Origin: Spirochaetaceae bacterium
GTDB taxonomy: Bacteria > Spirochaetota > Spirochaetia > PWKH01
DNA: 10,868 bases
Assembly: GCA_003557605.1 (NCBI GenBank)
Contig: PWNW01000193.1
Location: forward strand, 1 to 10,868
Direction: 5' to 3'
Under the pieces are notes generated by a model that saw only the letters and a list, made by a program, of their open reading frames with translations, made no database searches and was not told the DNA's origin. The translations under genes were made by a program, and so were the position numbers. Below, piece by piece: positions 5,904 through 10,868 of this stretch (its first letter is position 1; the number at the start of each line of letters is the position of its first letter).

Positions 5904-7008
5904 GGGCTGCCTCGTTCCACCAGCTCTCGGCGATGCTCAGGCATGCTCCGGCAGAAAGAGCAACTGCATCAGCACCGATTTTCTCTGCCATGCCGCCGCT
6001 GTAGGTAAAGGCATGCCCCCCCGCCATGATTTTGATATGCCTCAGAGAGGAGCGCTCCCTGATCATTTCTATGAGCCTGATCACCTTGGTGAAGTTGAAA
6101 GCCATGGTTACGGAGATGCACAGGATGTCAGGATGCTCCTCCCCAAGCATCAGCAGGAGTTCCTCTGCCGGCATGTTGGCGCCGAGATAGGTTACGTCCC
6201 ATCCGTCCATTTCCAGGAAATCAGCTATAATCCTAGCCCCGATTTCATGGTATTCATTTGCAGCTGCCGTGACTACCGCCTTTCCTTTTGTCACTTCACT
6301 GCTTACATAATCCATATAAAAGTATGTGATAATACGCATGATGATGGAGGTGGCAAGATGCTCATGGGCAACGGTGATGGTGTTGTTTTCCCAAAGCCTT
6401 CCAACTTCATACATTGCAGGCCGGATCAGGGCATCATAGACGGTTCTCAAGTCATCACTGCTGCTGATGCGCTGTTTGACAAACTGATGGGCTTCGTTAT
6501 GCTTTCCCCGAAGCAGGAGGTCTGAAAAATGCTTTACCTCACCGACTTGAGACTGCTGCATAGCTTCGTTAATATCCTTGATTACCAATGTTCCGGACTC
6601 AATGCCTTCTTCGATAACAGGCAGGGCCTCCTCCATCCATTCATAGACAGGCAGGATTTCTTCAGAGGCCTCTGAAGAAAGATGCTGTGCCGCTGCTTTC
6701 TTCCACTGGTCCAGGACTTCAGGGAAATAATTCCTGGAGAACCCTCTTGCTGTGTAGCTGCTGATAACCCAGGGAAAAATATTGGCCAGAAGCGCATAGT
6801 CATTGAAGAAAAAAATATTTACCATCAGGTTTCCATGATTCTCATGGTTGTCGTACATCACCGAGAGGGGATTATGTCCAATGAGGTTTTCTTCTTCAAG
6901 TTTTACTGTCATTCGCTTATCTACTGAGGAAACCAGGGAATCAAGGTTCTGCTCAAACTCCCGTGCAGAAGCATGGCTGACATGATGGGTAAAAGGTTTC
7001 AAGTCCAT
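5896..7008 (-). CDS. Cobalamin-binding sensor protein, CarH/MetH-type B12 domain
   Basis: The 370-residue protein has three parts. Residues 1-140 match nothing I recognise. Residues 160-235 form the four-helix cap of B12-binding modules with the Wx9EH signature (W206, E216, H217, in GRLWENNTITVAHEHLA). Residues 242-365 are the Rossmann-like B12 domain with ExHxxG (E252, H254, G257), H254 being the expected lower cobalt ligand, followed by DGWDVTYLGANMP and a C-terminal GG segment (IMAGGHAF). No helix-turn-helix and no methyltransferase partner is visible, so it is more likely a sensor or light receptor than an enzyme. CarH's light-state histidine next to the tryptophan is glutamate (E207) here. 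AAGGAGG precedes the ATG closely. The overlap with the cyclase gene suggests it controls c-di-GMP synthesis. The B12 domain is sure; the role is inferred. Confidence 0.88.
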   Translation of the reverse strand: MDLKPFTHHVSHASAREFEQNLDSLVSSVDKRMTVKLEEENLIGHNPLSVMYDNHENHGNLMVNIFFFNDYALLANIFPWVISSYTARGFSRNYFPEVLDQWKKAAAQHLSSEASEEILPVYEWMEEALPVIEEGIESGTLVIKDINEAMQQSQVGEVKHFSDLLLRGKHNEAHQFVKQRISSSDDLRTVYDALIRPAMYEVGRLWENNTITVAHEHLATSIIMRIITYFYMDYVSSEVTKGKAVVTAAANEYHEIGARIIADFLEMDGWDVTYLGANMPAEELLLMLGEEHPDILCISVTMAFNFTKVIRLIEMIRERSSLRHIKIMAGGHAFTYSGGMAEKIGADAVALSAGACLSIAESWWNEAAHV

Positions 7009-7041
7009 ACATCCTCCTTCCCTTTATCCTACATGATAACG

Positions 7042-7070
7042 TTGAATTGGTGAAGTAAAAATCATAATAA
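7042..7070 (+). promoter_or_regulatory. Weak candidate promoter for the HAD-thioesterase operon
   Basis: TTGAAT (7042-7047) is followed by 17 bases and TAATAA (7065-7070), with CATAAT at 7063-7068 as an alternative -10. The match is modest and would leave a leader of about 50 bases. The spacer 7009-7124 must also hold the promoter of the cobalamin-binding gene on the minus strand, which I could not place. Confidence 0.25.
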
Positions 7071-7124
7071 CTGAATTCCTGCTGCCTATGGATACTGCAG
7101 CGGTAATAGTATAGACTCTCAGCC

Positions 7125-7712
7125 ATGAATATTATTTTTGACGCCGGCGGGGTGCTTGTAGCATGGAAACCCCGTGAAATAGCCCAAAGGGTTTATCCAG
7201 ATCCGGATGCATTTCTCAAAGCAGTAGTGAAAAGCAGCATTTGGAAGGATTATGATATGGGGCTCTGCTCCACCAGTGAACTGCTGGAGGTGATCGACCG
7301 GGATACAGAGATATCGGCAGAGACTGCTGCTTCATTTATCAGGGAGGCTTTGGACAGCATCAACCCTATACCTGAGACCCTGGAGCTTGTTGATGAACTT
7401 GCTGAACAGGGTCATAAACTCTATGTGCTTTCCAATATGCCCAAGGAGTTTGCTCAGTTTCTGGAGCAGAGGGACGCCTTCTGGGAGAAGTTTACCGCAC
7501 GGGTTTTTTCCGGTTACATTCAGACCGCCAAACCTGATAAAGCGATATTTGATTATATCCTTCAGACATACGCTCTGGATGTGAAGCAGACCCTGTTTAT
7601 TGATGACTACCGGGAGAATACCGATGCGGCACAATCCCTCGGATTTCAGACCCATCTGTTTACAGATGCCCGCACCTGCAGGGAGCAGCTGACCGCCATG
7701 GGGGTGATGTAA
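7125..7712 (+). CDS. HAD-superfamily hydrolase, subfamily IA
   Basis: The 195-residue cytoplasmic protein carries the four HAD phosphatase motifs. Motif I is IIFDAGGVL with nucleophile D6, motif II VLSNMP (S103), motif III K136 in TAKPDKAIF, and motif IV LFIDDYREN (D160, D161). The helical cap lies between motifs I and II (about 15-85). The second aspartate of the usual DxD is a glycine, as in the YihX-like sugar-phosphatase branch, so this is a branch trait and not a defect. The substrate cannot be told. The ATG at 7125 has no clear ribosome binding site. The stop shares one base with the next start (TAATG), so the gene forms an operon with the thioesterase. Confidence 0.85.
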   Translation: MNIIFDAGGVLVAWKPREIAQRVYPDPDAFLKAVVKSSIWKDYDMGLCSTSELLEVIDRDTEISAETAASFIREALDSINPIPETLELVDELAEQGHKLYVLSNMPKEFAQFLEQRDAFWEKFTARVFSGYIQTAKPDKAIFDYILQTYALDVKQTLFIDDYRENTDAAQSLGFQTHLFTDARTCREQLTAMGVM

Positions 7713-8128
7713 TGGGTATCAGCGGATATATGGAAAAAGGGGTGCATCACTTTCCCGTACGGGTCTATTTCAGCGATACCGATGCCGGAGGAGTGGTGTA
7801 CCATTCCCGCTACATCGATATGGCGGAGCATGCACGTACCGAGCTTCTCAGGCTGACTGGAGAAGACCAGATGGAGAGGCTCCTGGAGGAACGGAACGGG
7901 TTTGTTGTCCAGTCATTGAATATTACCTATAAGACACCAGCACGTCTGGATGATCTTCTGATTATTAAGACCAGGATACTCAAAAAAGCAGTATTCTCCA
8001 TGGTCCTTGAACAGAATGTCACAAGAAATGACCAGCTGATTGCTTCCCTGCAGGTGAGGGTAGGGCATATAGCACTGGACGGGATGAAGCCCGTACCTAT
8101 TCCCGAAATTTGGAGAACTCTCGAGTAA
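7712..8128 (+). CDS. Acyl-CoA thioesterase, YbgC/4HBT hot-dog family
   Basis: The 138-residue protein is a single hot-dog domain of the YbgC/4-hydroxybenzoyl-CoA thioesterase family, which hydrolyses acyl-CoA thioesters in the cytoplasm. The active-site stretch VYFSDTDAGGVVYHSRYIDM (18-37) holds the catalytic aspartate (D24) and H31 and continues into AEHARTELL; later strands are LNITYKTPARLDD and ASLQVRVGHIALD. Length is normal (E. coli YbgC is 134). The start overlaps the HAD stop by one base, with GGGGTG just upstream. In proteobacteria ybgC sits beside tolQRA, but here no tol genes are in view, so a link to the Tol-Pal system is not supported. The substrate chain length is unknown. Confidence 0.88.
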   Translation: MGISGYMEKGVHHFPVRVYFSDTDAGGVVYHSRYIDMAEHARTELLRLTGEDQMERLLEERNGFVVQSLNITYKTPARLDDLLIIKTRILKKAVFSMVLEQNVTRNDQLIASLQVRVGHIALDGMKPVPIPEIWRTLE

Positions 8129-8143
8129 TTTCCCCGTCAATTA

Positions 8144-8172
8144 TTGACACATTTGCCCGAATAGGATATGTT
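8144..8172 (+). promoter_or_regulatory. Promoter of the tRNA-Leu gene
   Basis: A perfect -35 TTGACA (8144-8149) is followed after 17 bases by TATGTT (8167-8172), four of six matches to the -10 consensus. Transcription would start near 8179, about ten bases before the mature tRNA. Confidence 0.6.
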
Positions 8173-8188
8173 TCGTGTTGTTCTACAC

Positions 8189-8272
8189 GCTGCAGTGGTG
8201 GAATTGGTAGACACGCTAGCTTGAGGGGCTAGTGACCGTTAGGTTGTGGAGGTTCAAGTCCTCTCTGCAGCA
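8189..8272 (+). tRNA. tRNA-Leu (anticodon GAG)
   Basis: The 84-base cloverleaf is complete. The acceptor stem is GCTGCAG (8189-8195) with CTGCAGC (8265-8271), and the discriminator is A8272. The anticodon stem CTAGC/GCTAG encloses the loop TTGAGGG, with anticodon GAG at 8223-8225, reading CUC and CUU. A long class II variable arm (GACC, GTTA, GGTT at 8234-8245) and the T arm GGAGG-TTCAAGT-CCTCT (8248-8264) complete it. The D region GTGGAATTGGTAGACAC is like E. coli tRNA-Leu(GAG). CCA is not encoded (ACA follows), so it must be added after transcription. The 3' half is the likely integration target of the neighbouring recombinase. Confidence 0.96.
8248..8272 (+). other. Probable left attachment site (attL) in the tRNA 3' end
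   Basis: A tyrosine recombinase gene begins 200 bases downstream of the tRNA and composition becomes AT-rich from here. Such elements usually recombine in the T arm and 3' acceptor of a tRNA and carry the same bases to rebuild it. The exact core cannot be set because the second copy (attR) should lie beyond the right edge; no repeat of this stretch is seen inside the window. Confidence 0.5.
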
Positions 8273-8317
8273 ACAAAATAAGTCCAATCAATATAACGAA
8301 ATATCTACTAACAGAAA

Positions 8318-8346
8318 GGCTCCCGTCTTTAAGAGGGAGTCTTTTT
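8318..8346 (+). terminator. Intrinsic terminator downstream of tRNA-Leu
   Basis: GGCTCCC (8318-8324) pairs with GGGAGTC (8335-8341), a 7-bp stem with one G-U pair and a 10-base loop, followed directly by TTTTT (8342-8346). It ends the tRNA transcript and shields the recombinase gene. If the element enters at the tRNA 3' end, this terminator belongs to the element. Confidence 0.8.
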
Positions 8347-8366
8347 CATGCCAAAAATTCCTCAGA

Positions 8367-8384
8367 TGTGAACTATTTGTGAAC
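8367..8384 (+). repeat. Tandem TGTGAAC repeats between tRNA and recombinase gene
   Basis: TGTGAAC occurs at 8367-8373 and 8378-8384, eleven bases apart, so both face the same side of the helix. A third, longer match to the first copy (TGTGAACTA) lies at 9617-9625 across the recombinase stop codon. Paired short repeats beside attL often bind the integrase arm domain or an excisionase; this role is inferred. Confidence 0.4.
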
Positions 8385-8471
8385 GATTTTAATAATCTAC
8401 AATGCTGAATATTAAAATCATACCGAGTTTTCTACCTTGTGAGTAAGAAATTATTTTCAAGGAGAAGAAGG

Positions 8472-9626
8472 ATGAAAAACCCTTATCTTTTACGCAAACG
8501 CAACGGAGTTTACCAGTACAAATTGGCTCAAGAAAAAACGTATCATTCAACCCACCAGAGAAATCAGAAAAAAGCAATTGAGTTCGTCATAAGCAAAATG
8601 ACCGGGAAAGTTCCTGAGAAGTCACTGGAAGGAGTAACCCTCGGAGCATTTTCCAAAGATTTTTTCCTGCATGACAAGTGCAGGTACATTGCCAAGAAAA
8701 CCTCAAAGGGTAAGGAAATTACCAAGGAGATGGCTCAGATGCGAAGAGGGCATTTGATGAATCACATCCTACCAGCATTTGGGCAAAGGATTTTGGATAC
8801 TATAGCAAAATCTGAAGTGGATGAGTGGCTTGTTCGATATCAGAAGGTATCTAATCGCACCAAGAATTTAATCATAGACACCATACGCATAATCTGGGAT
8901 GAAGCAGTTGACAGGGGTGTGGTGAATGAGAACCCGATGAGAACCATAGAAAAATTCAATAACAACTATAAAACTCGAGATATTTTTACTGCAGAAGAAA
9001 TGAAGAAACTGTTTCCAGAACATATTGACGAGCTGATTTCAATCTGGGGTGATGAAAAATTTGCAACACTCTTTACGGTTTTAGCTACAACCGGAATTCG
9101 AGAGGGAGAAGCTTTGGCTTTAACATGGAATGACTGGATGGTTACCGATACAAGTTCGGTGTTGCATATTAGCAAGTCTGTAAAAAATGACAGGAGAATC
9201 GGGTCTACGAAGAATAAGAAAGAGAGGATTGCCTTTGTGAATAGGTACACGGCTTCAATTTTAGAAAGATGGAGGGGTATAACTGAATATAAACAAGGAG
9301 ATGACCTTATTTTTCCAAACCTTATTGGAGAACCCCTGCAGAGGAAGACTTGTCAAAGAACTTTCCAGAAAAGCATAAGTAATGCTCAAGTTGTTATAGG
9401 AGAAAGAAATATAGTAGTGCATAGTTTTCGGCACGGCTTCAATACTTTGTATCGTCCAATACTAGGAGATGAGGCGTTACAGAAATTTACGGGTCACTCC
9501 TCAAAGGATATGACAAGTCATTATGATCATCCGTCAATAGATGATAGGATTTCTATTCTTTCAAAGTATTCAGAGGTTTTCTCCAAAACTTGGGAGGACG
9601 AAATACTCAAGAGGGCTGTGAACTAA
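8472..9626 (+). CDS. int: Tyrosine recombinase (site-specific integrase)
   Basis: The 384-residue protein has the three parts of phage and island integrases. They are a basic N-terminal arm-binding region (1-50, MKNPYLLRKRNGVYQYKLAQ), a SAM-like core-binding domain (about 55-155) and a catalytic domain (170-365). The catalytic set is complete: R210 in TTGIREGEAL, a probable lysine K247 or a near neighbour in GSTKNKKERI, H317 and R320 in VVHSFRHGFNT, H342 in FTGHSS, and the nucleophile Y351 in MTSHYDHP. It should cut and rejoin DNA at the tRNA-Leu attachment site. I chose the ATG at 8472 because AAGGAG lies seven bases before it; a GTG at 8439 would add eleven mostly basic residues and place that site inside the gene. 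A TAATAAT stretch at 8390-8396 may be its -10, without a clear -35. Confidence 0.95.
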   Translation: MKNPYLLRKRNGVYQYKLAQEKTYHSTHQRNQKKAIEFVISKMTGKVPEKSLEGVTLGAFSKDFFLHDKCRYIAKKTSKGKEITKEMAQMRRGHLMNHILPAFGQRILDTIAKSEVDEWLVRYQKVSNRTKNLIIDTIRIIWDEAVDRGVVNENPMRTIEKFNNNYKTRDIFTAEEMKKLFPEHIDELISIWGDEKFATLFTVLATTGIREGEALALTWNDWMVTDTSSVLHISKSVKNDRRIGSTKNKKERIAFVNRYTASILERWRGITEYKQGDDLIFPNLIGEPLQRKTCQRTFQKSISNAQVVIGERNIVVHSFRHGFNTLYRPILGDEALQKFTGHSSKDMTSHYDHPSIDDRISILSKYSEVFSKTWEDEILKRAVN

Positions 9627-9666
9627 TCTTTAGTTTAAGACCAGCGTCGGTAGAGAATATATCGCC

Positions 9667-9695
9667 TTGCATTGTAAGCTCTTTAGAATTAAGAT
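9667..9695 (+). promoter_or_regulatory. Weak candidate promoter for the unknown cargo gene
   Basis: TTGCAT (9667-9672), 17 bases, then TAAGAT (9690-9695) lie in the 101-base spacer after the recombinase gene. The -35 is poor. A start near 9702 would leave a leader of about 26 bases. No terminator is visible in the spacer, so read-through from the recombinase gene is also possible. Confidence 0.2.
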
Positions 9696-9727
9696 TACAG
9701 CATCATATGATTCTTTTAGGGTAATTC

Positions 9728-10868
9728 ATGAAATCAGCAGAATTCCTAAAGGCTAACATAGCACTAATTCACGGTTTTACCCGTTTGACGGTCATGCAAT
9801 ATGAATATTTTAAAAACTCTGTACCGAATGAGAGACAGGTCTCGTTCTCTAAGTATTACCAAAAGGTCACGACTCATGATGAAATTAAACGACTGCTTCC
9901 TAAAGAGAAACGGGCTAACTTTGACACATTAAAAAAGAACCGTTCAATTCGTGACGCTATGAAGGAACTGGGGTATGAAAAGTACGAGCAAGTGCCTGAA
10001 GAACTCACGGGCTATAGGCTAAAAGATGATTATTATGAACAATTGAGTAAGGGGAAGTATGGGAATTTTTCTGATCTGATGGATACGATTATTTCGTTGA
10101 TGACGCAGAAAGAAACAGCTTTGTTATTGCCCGCATCAACTCTGTTTACCCATATTTTCAAACGACTAGAAATGCATGCCATGCAGTTTTATACCACTCC
10201 AGCAAGGGGGAAGACCGATGCTCATAAACTACTCATTGGTGATAATCTCCCGAATAAGCCGATAATTTTCCCAACTGATATCAATACCGAACAAGTAAAC
10301 TACCTTCGGATTCCAGCACAGTTAGCTCGGGCATTTCAGATATCACCATCGACAAAATACTATATGGGGCTTGGTAGAGACCGTACTGACACGTTGTTTT
10401 TCTTTCTGAAGTCTTCAAATTCATTACCGCAAGGGAAATCCGGCAGTATACAAACAGTTGCTCCACCTCAGCAGACCCGAATATTTGATGAGGTCTTGGA
10501 TGTTTTTGATAGAGAATTTCTGGTGAATATCCGTACGCATGATATTTCCGTATGGTACGAACCGGTAGAAGTTGCATTCAGAGGCAATGGGGCATATTTG
10601 AAAGTCCCACCGCCTTTTTTGGAGATGACACCTATTGAGACCCACTATTATGAAAGCCAAGGGTTTGTTCCAGAGAAGCCTGCCTTCATTCTCTCCTACG
10701 ATTGTTTGGGAAATCTTGTGTATCATAAGATCCTGTATACGAAAAAGGTACTCCACAATCTTTCGGAAATTTCAGCTGTATTGCTTGATGAGGTTCCCTC
10801 TGTCGTGGAAGCCCTTGATGATCCTATAATCATAGAGCAACTCAGCAGTACGCAACGAATCTACATCG
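9728..10868 (+). CDS. Unrecognised cargo protein, C-terminus cut by window edge
   Basis: An uninterrupted frame of 380 codons begins at the ATG at 9728, with AGGG six bases upstream, and remains open at the right edge. I do not recognise the family. The first 85 residues are rich in lysine, arginine and helix formers (KANIALIHGF, THDEIKRLLPKEKRANFDTL, KKNRSIRDAMKELGY), a pattern compatible with nucleic-acid or protein binding. Residues about 110-155 look helical and partly hydrophobic (LMDTIISLMTQKETALLLPA). From about 160 on the protein appears mixed alpha/beta with many aromatic residues, and ends in view with acidic stretches (LLDEVPSVVEALDDP). There is no signal peptide, Walker A box, zinc cluster or nuclease motif that I can point to. 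It is the first gene after the recombinase on the element, the place where cargo or element-maintenance genes are common. Coding status is well supported by the long open frame. Confidence 0.75.
   Translation, partial: MKSAEFLKANIALIHGFTRLTVMQYEYFKNSVPNERQVSFSKYYQKVTTHDEIKRLLPKEKRANFDTLKKNRSIRDAMKELGYEKYEQVPEELTGYRLKDDYYEQLSKGKYGNFSDLMDTIISLMTQKETALLLPASTLFTHIFKRLEMHAMQFYTTPARGKTDAHKLLIGDNLPNKPIIFPTDINTEQVNYLRIPAQLARAFQISPSTKYYMGLGRDRTDTLFFFLKSSNSLPQGKSGSIQTVAPPQQTRIFDEVLDVFDREFLVNIRTHDISVWYEPVEVAFRGNGAYLKVPPPFLEMTPIETHYYESQGFVPEKPAFILSYDCLGNLVYHKILYTKKVLHNLSEISAVLLDEVPSVVEALDDPIIIEQLSSTQRIYI

Larger units (their letters stand above)
8248..10868 (+). mobile_element. Left part of an integrative element in tRNA-Leu
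   Basis: The element is inferred from a tRNA 3' end followed by a same-strand tyrosine recombinase and a long gene of unknown kind. Sampled lines inside are about 37% (9001-9060) and 40% (9841-9900) GC, against 70% (3421-3480), 62% (5341-5400) and 52% (7861-7920) to the left. No transfer, phage structural or excisionase gene is visible yet, so prophage, conjugative element and simple genomic island cannot be told apart. Confidence 0.65.

Noticed and set aside
5902..6525. Open frame of 207 codons on the plus strand
   Set aside because: It lies antisense to the B12-binding domain, whose signature motifs are clear; the antisense translation looks random.
10281..10756. Minus-strand open frames near the right edge
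   Set aside because: They overlap the long plus-strand frame that starts at 9728, which has a ribosome binding site and stays open for 380 codons.
1..10868. CRISPR arrays, insertion sequences, rRNA and riboswitches
   Set aside because: No regularly spaced repeats, transposase motifs, rRNA-like stretches or recognisable riboswitch cores were seen; there is no conserved cobalamin riboswitch before the B12-binding gene in its short 116-base upstream spacer.

Overview
The window looks like a stretch of chromosome from a free-living, probably anaerobic, moderately GC-rich bacterium, with the edge of an integrated, AT-richer genetic element at the right. Anaerobic life is suggested by an indolepyruvate:ferredoxin oxidoreductase gene and by signalling through cobalamin and c-di-GMP. 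The gene mix (PadR with a helical/membrane partner, YccF, cobalamin-binding sensor with a GGDEF protein) would fit a spirochaete, but that is a guess; nothing here is diagnostic of the lineage. Genes are very tightly packed: four gene pairs overlap or touch at start and stop (ATGA, ATGA, an 8-base overlap, TAATG), and two convergent pairs have almost no spacer. No gene-free stretch exceeds 300 bases.

Region 1 (1-3139): on the minus strand a HisC-type aminotransferase gene overlaps iorA, which runs off the left edge. Together they would turn aromatic amino acids into aryl-pyruvates and then aryl-acetyl-CoA with reduced ferredoxin. A GntR/FCD-family regulator is transcribed divergently from a 184-base spacer. 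The spacer carries a good promoter for hisC, a pair of GTATACT sequences and a long-spaced inverted repeat. The regulator gene ends in a perfect hairpin that also contains the stop codon of the converging gene.

Region 2 (3130-4972): a padR-type repressor gene and a six-segment membrane protein with a helical N-terminal domain form an operon on the minus strand. A perfect inverted repeat sits inside the padR promoter, and the promoter geometry predicts a leaderless mRNA. A yccF membrane protein gene runs the other way.

Region 3 (4941-7008): a cobalamin-binding sensor protein is translationally coupled to a PAS-GGDEF diguanylate cyclase with intact active and inhibitory sites, on the minus strand. 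The cyclase 3' end overlaps that of yccF.

Region 4 (7125-8346): a HAD phosphatase and a YbgC-like thioesterase form a two-gene plus-strand operon, followed by a tRNA-Leu(GAG) gene with its own promoter and a terminator downstream.

Region 5 (about 8248-10868): a tyrosine recombinase gene and a long unrecognised gene, open at the right edge, follow the tRNA gene. Sampled lines here are about 37-40% GC against about 50-70% to the left. This is the classic layout of an integrative element inserted in a tRNA 3' end; the far end and most of the cargo lie outside the window.
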